This document shows positions 10,491 to 20,906 of a DNA stretch of 64,000 bases, in pieces (the first letter of the stretch is position 1; every line of letters starts with the position of its first letter). The notes below the pieces were generated by a model. That model searched no databases, was not told the origin of the DNA, and was given only the letters and a program-made list of their open reading frames with translations. Position numbers and translations under genes: made by a program. The stretch is from Selaginella moellendorffii (lineage: Eukaryota > Streptophyta > Lycopodiopsida > Selaginellales > Selaginellaceae): contig NW_003314302.1 of the NCBI RefSeq assembly GCF_000143415.4, forward strand, positions 265,182 to 329,181, read 5' to 3'.

Positions 10491-11518
10491 GTGAATGGCG
10501 GGAAGAATATTCACCAGCATCTCTTGGAACTAGCCCTAGTTTCCGTGAGAGAGGCAATGTGGAACAGCGTGATATCGTCGCCGCGGCCAATCCTCCACAC
10601 GGATGGAGCGCGGGAGCTGCGCAAGGTGCTAATCTCCAGGAGAAATTCCAGGTCTCGATGCTGCTGCCGGGCGGGATTGGGAGATTTTCCTTCCGATGGG
10701 GATGCCTTCCAGGATTTTAGGTTGTGGGCTGGGAAGAGCGGGCTTCCGGCCGCAGTGGAGGCGATCTTGATCGAAGAAGCGTTGGCTCCTGGCGAGGCAT
10801 TCGCGGCAGAGGAGGATAAGCTCGGTGGGGCTGTTCTTCCTCCTCCTCCCCCTCCAGAGGCGACGCTCTCGGATAATATTTTGACCGTTTTGTTTGGAGC
10901 TGCCGCGCTGGGTCTTGTTGTTGTCACGGTCGGGGTAAGCCACACTCTCCCTCTCTTGCATCGCTCCCATAGAAGTGTAAGTTCTTTCTATCATTTCTGG
11001 TGGATTCTACTATAAGCTCATCGATTTTAATCTTTGTGTTGGAGGATGAATGTATTTGAGTGTTTTTTGTTGGAGCTCATTAGCTTGCGTGCTTCAAGTC
11101 TTTTTTCGTTCTTGCTATCATTTTTGTTTTGCTAAGTTTCATCGTTTTGATCTTTGAGTTGGAGGATAGAGTAGATTAAACGTTTGTACTGGAGCTATGC
11201 TTGCGTGCTCTTAGCTTCGTTACCAATCTTCCGCAGTTTTTCTTTTCATTCCCTTTCGGCAGTACCTTTTGATAATCTCTTCGTTCTCTTTTGACAGCTT
11301 AGTGATCGATCTTAACTCTTTTTACTCTTTTCTTGCAGGTTCTCTACTTGGCTGTGACGGATTTTCTAGAGAACAGGAAGAACGAAGATCTGAGAAAACA
11401 AGCCGAGGAACGGGAGAAGAGAGAATCAAAGTCGAGCAAGAAGAAATCTGCCGAGCAGATAAATACTCGGGCTGGGTCCAAGGGATTCGGTCAGTACGTA
11501 CGTAAAGAAAGCGATTAA
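10491..11518 (+). CDS. Unknown plant protein with one membrane helix, possibly plastid-targeted
   Basis: Two exons (10491-10934 and 11339-11518) join in phase 0 across a GT-AG intron and give about 207 residues. The first ATG is at 10491; a second at 10557 would remove 22 residues and leave an Arg- and Ser-rich, Asp/Glu-poor start that looks like a transit peptide. After an acidic and proline-rich stretch (PPPPPP) comes one hydrophobic helix, LTVLFGAAALGLVVVTVG. It is followed by a charged, Lys/Glu-rich tail with FLENRKNEDLRKQAEEREKR and a final GSKGFGQ. I do not recognise a named family; the tail after the helix looks stromal or cytosolic. The gene is head-to-head with NUP54 and convergent with the globulin-like gene (88 bp between stops). 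Confidence 0.7.
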
Positions 11519-11606
11519 AGCTCTCTTTTTTTTTTTTCCCTCTCCTGTTACTTTGCTCGTGCTCTTGAGCTCGATGATCTTTCCTCTTTATTTACAGGAA
11601 CACTTC

Positions 11607-13021
11607 TTACACGATACTGAAGAAACCACGGTCGAGCGTGAAAAACATCTTCTCGCTCGCGTGAGCGCTGCGAACCATGTCAGCGACATCGTCGGAGGTG
11701 TTGAGAGACGCACTGAGAACTTCCAGAGGGATGGACCCGTAGACAGACCTCGATCCGGACAGAAAACTCGGGTAGAAGCTCGACGTGAAGTGGATGCAAA
11801 TCCATTCCATTGGGAAGCTCCCAGTATTCACCTGAGACAAACAGCCAGAGCTCAAACAATCGAAGATCGTCTAGAAAGACTTACAACAGCGTGAGGATGA
11901 TATGGTGGAACAACGAAAACGTCGCCAGCATCAACCGTCTGGTCGATAGCTGCTTGGCCTTCGTGCGTTGCAACCTCGACTCGGCCTTTGCCTTTGGTCA
12001 CGTAGACGATTTGTCCAGAGCCGAGAAGCCACTGTGGAGCAAACATGCTGGAGGGATTGAGCTTGACGAGAACCGCTCCGAAGTTCAAGTGTTCCAGGAT
12101 CCTCATCTTGGTATCGTCCAGGAGCGTCATACGGCCACCGGACTCGATCACATCCGGGTGAGCAATCTCCATGTTGAAAGACAGATCACCTCGCATCTCT
12201 CCATTGTCAGATTGATCACTGCTAACTTCGTTGTCGAATTCCTACGCGGGGAAACAAAATCCAGTGACCATCTTTCGAAAGAGGAAGAACAAAAAGCTTG
12301 CCTTTGCGTCCGCAAACACGGAGCTCTTCTGCGCTTGAACGATGCTGCGGGCTTCTTTCATATCAACTTGGAACGTCCTCTTGAGAACCTCGTCGCTGAA
12401 TCCGTGGAGGAAAGAGCCCTTCTTGCTTTCCTCGGATCCAGCAAGAAAGTAAGTCTTGCACGACTTACAATCTTCCTGGAGGACTTGCTTGTTCACGCAA
12501 AACATCTTCATGCCCAATCCACCAGTGTTCCATAGCCAAACCATCCATCCAGCGGGAAGAGCTACAACATCTCCAACTCTCACATATCTGGAAAAGATTT
12601 CAAGGCTTTGAGAAAACAATCTAAAAACAAATCGAATCTAAGAAGAAGAACACGAATCTAAAGAACTTGATAGAGAACATGAATTTAAAGAGCATGGGAA
12701 GATCATTCGATCAAAGTACCTCGTGTTTGTGGCTTCTCCAGAAGGACGAACGATTCCAGCAGTAGCCCTCCCTTCCAAGACGTAGCACAAGCTATCGGCA
12801 TCCACATACATTGGCAGCACCAAACCATTTGGCTTCAAATGGATGATCTCGCTCTTGACGCCGATCTCTTCGAAGGCTGTGGCGTCGCGATCCCAGCCCA
12901 AAATCCTCCCGCCCTTCTCTTTCACGACCTTCCTGGGGTGGGGAAGCACGAGATCCGACGAGTCCTTGGCGCTGGCGAATCCAAGTGCCAGGAGCAGCAA
13001 GAACACGAATCTCATCACCAT
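11607..13021 (-). CDS. Secreted 11S-globulin-like double cupin protein
   Basis: This is a two-cupin protein of the legumin/glutelin-like family, related to plant RmlC-like cupins of the At1g07750 type. The start at 13021 gives MVMRFVFLLLLALGFASA, a clear signal peptide; a longer start at 13129 would bury it. Exon 1 runs to about 12736 and holds the first cupin start (LPMYVDADSLCYVLEGRATAG). Exon 2 (about 12590-12302) has YVRVGDVVALPAGWMVWLWN, CKSCKTYFLAGS and a GFSDEVLKRTF segment. Exon 3 (12239-about 11889) has the second cupin with VYVTKGKGRVEVA and GDVFVVPPYHPHAV. The last exon has FPMEWICIHFTSSF, then a PLEVLSASLN segment and the end. The intron after exon 2 appears to start with GC. Cysteines differ from seed legumins and no Asn-Gly processing site is evident, so storage is only one option. 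Confidence 0.85.
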
Positions 13022-13126
13022 TGCCGCCGATTCTTGCAGGAAAAACCGGGAGATTATCGAAGAGGATGGATTGGAATGCTGCAAGGCGCGTACTCTTGAC
13101 AAGGAAGCCCTAGCTAAAAAGAGGTC

Positions 13127-13166
13127 CATGCAAGACTAGCGCTCTCCACGCGGCAATAGCCATGCA
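13127..13166. promoter_or_regulatory. Two RY-type CATGCA motifs upstream of the globulin-like gene
   Basis: CATGCA occurs at 13127-13132 and 13161-13166, about 106 and 140 bases before the start codon at 13021. In seed plants the RY element (CATGCA/TGCATG) binds B3 factors such as ABI3/FUS3 and drives globulin genes. The match is short and could be chance, but two copies at promoter distance before a globulin-like gene fit a regulatory role. Confidence 0.4.
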
Positions 13167-13690
13167 GCAAACAAGCCAAGGATTGAGACAAAGTATTTGC
13201 TAAAAAATGCAAGAAGGTTCAGTAGTAGAGCTTAGACCAATGAAACGAGGGAGTTTTTCTTTTTCCAACTCAGCTTCTTCACTCATCACCAAGTTTCTTT
13301 GACGGATCAAGAGGGTGGCAGAATTTTACTGTTTCAAGTGCAAAACAGAGGCCAAACCAAATTATTTTATGGAGAATTTTAGTCTATGAATAATCAATTA
13401 TTAATAGAAACTAAAAAATTCTGTTGACACCTTTACTCTAAAAATCTATTTTTTCAAAGTTACATGATCAAATATTAGTGATTAATAAGAAAAGGAAAAA
13501 CTACTGTGGAAAGTTTCAAAGATTGTTAGTGATTATCTTCTAGATTTTAAATTATTTTTCTTTATCGTTTATTTTTATTTTTTAATGATCAATAGAAACT
13601 TTGAAAAGAGTATAATGTGTGAGTGTTTATTCACACCCACTGTTTAATATGAATTTTATGTAAAGTATTTTATGTAATTTGGACTAGTGG
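13140..13690. other. AT-rich intergenic, no gene seen
   Basis: Beyond the RY motifs, I see no coding frame, RNA gene or repeat structure here; from 13.3 kb the composition becomes strongly AT-rich. Confidence 0.6.
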
Positions 13691-13696
13691 CATTTT

Positions 13697-14584
13697 TTAT
13701 TTTATATGTAATTTGGACTCAGATGACCACAAAGGATGATCTTGAGGGTTTTTAATCACAAAATTCCCATCTTGCTGTAAATGGGCCAAGCATCCATCAA
13801 TAGGCTTGTAAGGGTGCTTACTCAAGTATAAAATTCTTCCATTGCTCTTCTCAATTAACACCAACTTACAATCTATGCACAGGGTCAGCCTGTAAAGCCC
13901 ATTCACAGAGTTCAAGCTATTTCCTGCTGGAATAAAAGACCCCGGAACTTTGTTTTGATTCCCTATAAGTGATGATTCAAAGCTCCAACAGTCACTTCCA
14001 GCAATATCATCCTCCATCACATTAGACGTATTTCTAATTACCTTGGGTGTCTGAGAAATAAAGGCCATACCATAGTTTTGTGCTTGGTAAACACCAAAGT
14101 TTACTTGATAGTGTATGGCAAAGTTTGAGAATTCTGTGCGTATTTCGGCACAAAACCTCCGCCTTCCTCTAATATAAGTCGAGGCATCTGAAAATATCTG
14201 ATTTCTGATATTTCTGAAAGTGGCTCGCACTGAATGGGAGGGAAAACCAATTGTTATTAAGGGATCTGCAACACAAAACATAACAACAACAGGGGCGTTG
14301 ATATAAAATGTAATCCTGAGTGTCATTGCACCAATATGAAACTCCACTGATGTGCTTCCCAGTGGAAAAAGGTTCTAAGAATTATGCCCAGTAGCATCAA
14401 CGTAGTGAGTTGTAATAAAATTAGACATGAGCCGAATTACATCTTCGAATTGCTCAGGTGATAATGCACCTGAAGCCAGTTGAAAAACTGTTGTGGGATT
14501 GGAATAGTAGGGTGGTGGTGGAACTAAAGAATGAGCAAACTTTTGCAAAATAAAAATCAGCAAAACAATCAAAAAGTGGATCAT
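13697..14584 (-). pseudogene. Secreted protein with unknown N-terminal domain and bulb-type lectin domain, one in-frame stop (copy 1)
   Basis: Read from 14584, the minus strand gives 296 codons without an intron, broken by a single TAG near 14375. The start is a signal peptide (MIHFLIVLLIFILQKFAHS) followed by a proline-rich linker. Next is a region of about 150 residues that I do not recognise, with QFEDVIRLMSNFI, VEFHIGAMTLRITFY and RNIRNQIF. The last about 85 residues are a GNA/bulb-type lectin domain: YRLTLCIDCKLVLIEK is followed by LAHLQQDGNFVIKN, which fits the QxDxNxVxY mannose-site consensus in part, and PLWSSE. The second copy at 52073-53002 has the same order. A 66-base intron that removes the stop (GTAATTCGG to TTCTTAG) is possible, but the paralogue keeps related sequence there, so a nonsense mutation is more likely. 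Confidence 0.75.
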
Positions 14585-15413
14585 TGTTCACAAAACTTAA
14601 AAAAACGAATATAGTGACGGATTTGTATTGTTCACAATTGTCTATTAAAGATATTAGAATATTCTGGATATTTAAATTAATTCATTTGTCGTTATAAATT
14701 TTCTAATTATTAAGCTAAGTTAAGTTATTTTCTAATGTATTCTTTTAAGATAGTTGTTTATGTAAATAGAATTGAATATCTTTTTAAAACCCCCAGTTCA
14801 GATTTGTATGTCGGTTTAATTAGGCAGCTTCTCCTTGAAGCTGATAAAGGTCCCGGTCTTTCAGGACGGTGCAGGTAGAATCAAAATCAGACATGAGCAC
14901 CTGAAACGCCACATACCCTTAATTCCACCACCATATTCTTTTTGAGCTTGCGAGAGTTTATCTTTACCGAGAAGCTGCTCAAGTCGAGTAGGTTTAAGTT
15001 ACATAAAAGAGAGAAACCTCACCACAAACCCAGTCGTTTCCTCCTGGAAACACTCTTGTCCCTTGAAGTAGTCGTGCTTCAAGCTTTGGTTCTACAAAAA
15101 ATATTACAAGAAAGAAAGTCGACTCCTGTAGCTCCAGGCCAGATCCCTGAAGATTCGCACAGGGAGACATACTTTCACCTTTTGAGCCACTCTGAAAACT
15201 CCTTTCCAATCTCCTCAACAGGAAGCACAGGAAGCATATGTTTGTCTCCCGTCCCGTGCCAACTAGAGAAAAAACTAGTCGAAATGTCAAAGAGAAGAGA
15301 ACACACACTCGACGCCAAGCCCTTAGAAATCCAGTCTTAAACTCAAAGATCTGAGGCCAAGCATCATCCTTGATTGAGGCTGCTCCTTAATTTGAATTCA
15401 AGTTAATCGAAAT

Positions 15414-15853
15414 TCAGACTAAAGGATCTGTGGAGCTAGTGTTGCTCCAGAATGCATGGACTGGATGGAACCCAGGAGTTCTCAAAGCTACGGTACATGC
15501 ACAGTCGTGTATCTCGGGCTCTTCTTTCTCCAGGAAGGTTCTCGATTCCGATTCGTCAAAGAATTTCAAACATCTTTCCTTTGATTTACCCAGACGGTCT
15601 GGTGGGGGCTTGCAACCACAGTATATACTAGTGAACTCTTTCATGTCCATATCCGAGAACTTGTTGAGCCCAGCTGTCCATGAGGCGTGTGGGTTGCTGT
15701 TGTGATGCTGCACCCACAAGTAGTTTTGCTTGAACACGCCGAAGCGGTACGTCTCCTCCTCTTTGCTTGCATACGTCTTGCCAAACTCACAGTATTCGTC
15801 CAGATGCTCAGAATTTTTTTAGCATATCCTCCAACTTTTTGAGTAAGAGTCAT
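15414..15853 (-). pseudogene. Papain-type cysteine protease propeptide (I29) fragment
   Basis: The minus strand encodes FKQNYLWVQHHN followed by ASWTAGLNKFSDMDMKEFTS, the ERFNIN/GNFD-type pattern of the I29 inhibitor propeptide of papain-like proteases. The preceding helix lies in another frame near 15790-15820, beside a run of A/T (CAGAATTTTTTTAGC). The mature catalytic domain (QGQCGSCWAF and later motifs) is absent; after the propeptide the frame turns into unrelated sequence and stops. It is a broken gene piece. The minus-strand frame at 15819-16073 may be more of its 5' end, but I see no domain in it. Confidence 0.65.
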
Positions 15854-16389
15854 GCCTCAGTGTTGTTTGAAATTGGACTGGATGGACCAGATGTTCAGAA
15901 AGTCCATGTGCCCCAGAGTTCTTGAAGCTTGGAAGAGACAAAAGAGCACGTCTAGCCCGTGGCCCAAGAAAAGGTTGAGAACAGTTTACTGAAGAAATGG
16001 AACAGGAGAACCAACCAGGGTCCTCATGACATCCTCGTCCATTTTTTCGATATATTTTATCCAATGGGAGCACGGCATCAAAATGACGACTATACCAGTT
16101 AGATGAGAAGGACGAAAGGAAGTTGTAACCATCCCATAGTTATATCTATCTATTCTAGATCCCCTGTTGAATGTTTTTTGCTTGCTGTGTTTGAATCTTA
16201 TATTAGCGAAGGTTTATAATATATTGTAGGTTTATAATATATTGTGGTGAGAAAGGAGTTTTTAAATGTTTGGTATAAGCTTGGAAACTTTCACTCTAAC
16301 AAAGAACTTCCTCTTCCTTTTCAAGGCCTCCTTTAGCAGCAATTCACTCTTCTTCCCCCTGTTCATCAACATCAATCATTCCCGGGAGA

Positions 16390-16640
16390 TACTGCTCAAA
16401 TAATCCACTTGCAGATCGTCAGATCTGGGCTAGATCGAGACCACCACCTTGGAAACCAGTGTATATCAAATGTGGCAGCCTCGCTGAAGCTATAATATAA
16501 TATTGGCTCTAGGCAAGCTTGTTTGAACCGCAATCACCAATGCTAACGTCCAGTCAGGAGATTTTCACAAGGCCATCTATCTCTTCCATTGCCTATTGCT
16601 CAAGGGAGTGATATGTTGCTGCTAGCCAACTGGATCAAAG
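16390..16640 (+). pseudogene. Decayed PPR gene fragment
   Basis: Broken translation gives QIVRSGLDRDHHLGN, then after a frame change VYIKCGSLAEA, then NANVQSGDFHKAIYLF. These match the PLS-type PPR pattern of HxxIVxSGLDxDxxLGNxLVxMYxKCGSLxEA. Frame changes and a stop show that it is dead. It sits in otherwise non-coding AT-rich DNA. Confidence 0.65.
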
Positions 16641-18770
16641 GAGTCATTATACAAATGCATTATAATGATATATATTTTTAATGATTTTTTATGTTATTGT
16701 TAATTTAAGTTAAAAAATTCAACTACTTGCTATCAACTAGAACATTAGTAGCAAATTTTCCTTAGTTACAAATTTTATATTGTAATTTGTGATAATTTTA
16801 TATTCACAAAACATTTAGTTGGAAATTAAATTTGTACTTTACAACTGAAATATATATCATAATTGTTTATCACTATATAAAACTTATTCTTTAAACTAGG
16901 CAATTTTATATATGTTTCTAGTAACTAAATTGTAAGTTTAGTTGCAAACTTTTTCGTCATAAATTTCAATAATATTTATATCAACTCATTATAGAACTTT
17001 GTAATTTTTTTCCTTCTCAAATCTATATTATACGTTTTGTTTAGGATTTATAAATTTTGCTGTTTGATGTGTGGAGGTAATCATATTCACCTCATATAAA
17101 TGATCACAAATCGTATTTGTCTTTATGGTATACATACTTTAGCACTACATGATGCATGGTTTTTAATGAAAGATATTTGGGGCATTATATTACACAAATT
17201 CACCATTTATAAAAATAACATTTTGAAATTTGTGGAATTTTTATCGCTCTAGATGATGGTGGTATTAATTTAGATAGTGGTATTAATTTAGTAGCAATGA
17301 TAATATTGATAGTTTATTTGATTATTTTTTAGAATGGTTACATACAAATAAAGACAATTTATTACCTATTTCATAAGGATAACAAGGACCTTCTATTTTT
17401 TTGAATTTAAAACATTCAGAAATATAAAGTTTTTAATAATAATATATTTGAGAAATTTACCATGTGCTATTTTCCTTTACTATTCTTTATTATTATTATA
17501 TAGAAAAATATTACTTAATCAATGTGCCATCAACTTTAGCAATTAAGCCTTCATTTATATTTTAATACCATTATACTATCAATAATCAATATATTTTAAT
17601 GATTTGTTAAAGTTTTACTATCAAAGTTTCTATCATGGCATAACCATATATTTTGCTTTATTCTACATGCAACTAAAGTTTTTCTATTACTTACAGAATT
17701 ATCATGCTAGCTATGTAAATTATTGAAATTCATCTGTATGAATCATAAAACTCAAATTAGATATTATTACCTAATATTATTAAATGATTATCCATATTTT
17801 ATGAGCTTTCATATTTTTAAAATTTTCTAGTAACATTCTTATATATTTAATTTTTTATTATTTATTTTATTTAAGTGGTATGTAAGACAATCAAACAAAA
17901 AGAAATAAAAATATGCACTATGTAGTGGTATTTAAAGGTTTTTATCATTATAAAAACTTTATTAATTAGAAACCTATACTATTAAAAATATAAATGATCC
18001 ATTTTAAAAATAATTATTTATATTGAAAAAAAATTGTTTTAGGTATTTTTATAAAGATATTTAATGTTTTATTTATTTATAGCTAATTCAAGTGAGTAAC
18101 AGAGTTTTGAAGTTGATAGGAAAGAAAGATATACTATTAGAAAGTAATTAAACTACAGTAGGAGCAACTCTTAATTAGATTTACAAATATTGAATTTCAA
18201 ACTTTTATAATCTAAAAAATAGGATTTATCAGGTAGATATAAAATTATTTTCTTAGAGGTATAAATTGGAATAATAATTTAAAGCTCTTGTAAAATCATG
18301 TATGTATTAAATAATCAATATAAAATAAAGATTTGCAACCAAAAGTAGGTGTGGTAAAAATTAAAGTTTATGAAATTTATGTTAAAAATTAAGTTAAAAA
18401 AATAATTTTATGTAAGTTACAACACACTAAAGTATCAAGAATCTGAATGAAACTTATTCTTGAAAAATTTAAAATCTTTAAAACAAGGTTATAAGTATAT
18501 ATAGTGACTTAAATTCTCATCTTTATAATGTAACACTTAGTAAAAACTTTAGTAAAAAATAATAGCTAAATATAAGAACTATTTTTTTTGTTTATAACTA
18601 TTATAAATTACTTAAAATATAGACTTCTAATTGAGACTTTAAACCTAGTCACAAATAATGACTACCAATATTTAATAACATTTTAACTTAATTTCTAAAA
18701 CTATTTGTTTTAAAAATATTAACAAATAATAAGCTATTTTTTTAAAAACTTAAGCAACAACTGAGTTCTT
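16640..18770. other. Long AT-rich stretch without genes
   Basis: About 2.1 kb of very AT-rich sequence with no credible coding frame, RNA gene or clear LTR ends. It may contain old transposon material that I cannot resolve by eye. Confidence 0.6.
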
Positions 18771-18779
18771 CCCCATCTT

Positions 18780-19680
18780 GGGATACAGCATCTTGGTCTC
18801 TCTCTGCTATATCTCCACCACAAAAGGTTGCAGCTTTTTGATCGTCAGCACCATGTGCAGTTGCAAGCTCTTTCTTGATCAGAGTTTCCGCTCAAGCAGC
18901 CTCTTGCCTCCTCTTTTCCTGATATGCAGCCACCACTTCCTTGAGGTCATCCACATTGAAAACTCTGGCATTTGGAACATCCTCCAGGCAGGCTCCAACA
19001 TTTCAAGGAACTGATATATTACCACTCTAAGAGCCAGAGGAAAATTGCTCACGAGCTCCTTAAGGAAGAAAAGCTGGCCAGAAGCCGTGCAAAGTGAAGA
19101 TCACGTCGGCCTCTCCAGCACAAACTTAAAGTGTCTCCAAGCTCCTGTGCTTGACTGTAACTTTGGTCTACGTTTTACCATCCTAGAGCAGCCCTTGGAA
19201 ACCAAATGCTTCACGAGCAGCTTCACCATGGTTTCCGCACCGACGATCAAAACTCTCGAGTGCTGGAGCTGCTCAATTACACCGAGTTTGAGAGCTGCCA
19301 TTCCACAGCAGCGGCGCTGACCGACATTGCTCCTGTTGAGATTTCTGTCTTGGCCCGAGTGAGAGGCCGGCCTCTCGAGCGGATTTAAAGACCGCATCGT
19401 CTTCCCGGAAGACAAACAAATGTGGTCTAAGCTCCTCTACAGAGGCTCCACTGATCTGTCGGGAGAAAAAGAAAGAGCTAAGAAAACGTAAGAAAGCAAT
19501 CCATGGAGAGCTAGAACATAGGTTTCTGTGCGATTACACGTGTTGCCGCTTTGATGCGGATCAGGCTACAAAGCTCCTTGATGACTCGAGACCAATCACT
19601 CTTGGGAATTGCCAGTTTCTCACGCAGCTTGGAGCTGTGTGGAAACTCAAGCCAATGACAAGCATAGAGCGCAGAAAAAA
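18780..19680 (-). pseudogene. HEMA: Glutamyl-tRNA reductase (HEMA) pseudogene
   Basis: Several frames on the minus strand match plant GluTR, the first committed step of tetrapyrrole synthesis in plastids. In order these are LVIGLSFHTAP near 19670; LREKLAIPKSDWSRVIKELC near 19620; CNRTETYVLALHG, covering the catalytic-Cys motif, near 19535; SGASVEELRPHLFVF after an intron-like ACAG near 19450; and RAKTEISTGAMSVSAAAVE near 19340. Then come RVLIVGAETMVKLLVKHLV, the NADPH-binding stretch, near 19245, and a VLTIKKLQ-type end near 18850. Frames change several times. The part with the GEGQIL motif is missing between about 19410 and 19350. Because an intron boundary seems kept, it is a decayed copy, not a processed one. 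Confidence 0.8.
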
Positions 19681-20906
19681 GAAAGGAGTAAGCAACAGGA
19701 GGCCATAGGAATTTTCAAAGAGCATAAGGGAAGAGAAAAACCATCACATAGTAACCCCAAGCAACCTCGGGATTGCTAGCTCGGGATCTACACTGCCCCT
19801 GGATTCATGGCTCCTGACTGTTTATCACTCGCGTTTTGCGCCTAAAGGTGTCTGGGGTGGCATGCAAGTCCCCCGCGCTATCGCAACCTGGCTCCAGGAA
19901 GAATCCATCACATCCGGCCTCCCAGAAGAATTATGCGGTCTGTGATGCGACAGTCGCCTTTGAATCAGGCCGAGATTCTTCTATGCCATATCTTGATCGA
20001 TCGATGCATTCAATCCAACGTTTCGGAGGGAGGAGAGGGAGAGTAGGAAATAGTAATAGAAGGAATGCTCTGCAGTCTATAGGGAGCTAGCACTAATGCC
20101 TTAATACCAGTGAGGACATTGCTGTTAATATATACATATTTTTGGGTCATGTAGCACTCAACTGGAGGCATTAGACCACTCTTGGTCCCTCTAGTCCTGA
20201 ACCAAATTTAAATCATGTAACCCAAAGAAAAACTAAAAAAGAGAAAACTGATACAAAGGTGTGAGGTTTTTAGTGTAAGAAATAAACTTAATTTTTCCTC
20301 TTAAAATTTTCTTTAATCAAAATAGATCATGTTTACCATCCATCAGTAAATTTCAAGAACAATTTGGTTTATTAAGAATTCATCCAACTGATAAACATGT
20401 GTGAACAGTTTTAAAGCTTTAGTTTTATCTCACTCCCGTATAATGGAAGATTAACAATTATACTTAAACTTTGGTCTGTACTTTTCAGCTCTTTGCCTTA
20501 TGGCCATTAGAGAGCACTCTTTACATAAACAACTTTTGAATAAAGAACTAGAGCAATCTTAATAAGAACTACACAATATTTTTACTTACTAGAGTTTGAG
20601 AGATTACTATGCAAAACCATCATGCTTTATGAAACAACACTGTTGTGTTCTAGTTTGTCAAAAGTTTTTCTGGCATGAAGAGTGCTCTTAACACTTTTTC
20701 ATAACCATAACATAGCAAGATTCATTAATTAAAGAATATTCTAAATACTGCTTTTAAGGAATTAGGATTGATTTATAATTAGAATCTATCTAGTTTCTTA
20801 ATTAATATATAATTGAATCAAATAATTTGTTGTGCTTTGCATGCAACAACACTTAGTTTATTTAATATTAATGTCATTTTTATTTAGTATTATTAAATAA
20901 TTCAAT
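19680..20906. other. Intergenic, no gene supported
   Basis: 19700-20100 is less AT-rich and could hold the worn 5' end (transit peptide part) of the HEMA pseudogene on the minus strand, but no motif proves it. 20100-20900 is AT-rich and shows nothing I can name. Confidence 0.5.

Noticed and set aside
9688-10494. 268-codon open frame on the plus strand
   Set aside because: It is antisense to the FG-repeat exon of NUP54; the repeats keep the opposite strand open. No domain is present.
11810-12535. 241-codon plus-strand frame
   Set aside because: It is antisense to the cupin gene, whose domains, introns and signal peptide are clear.
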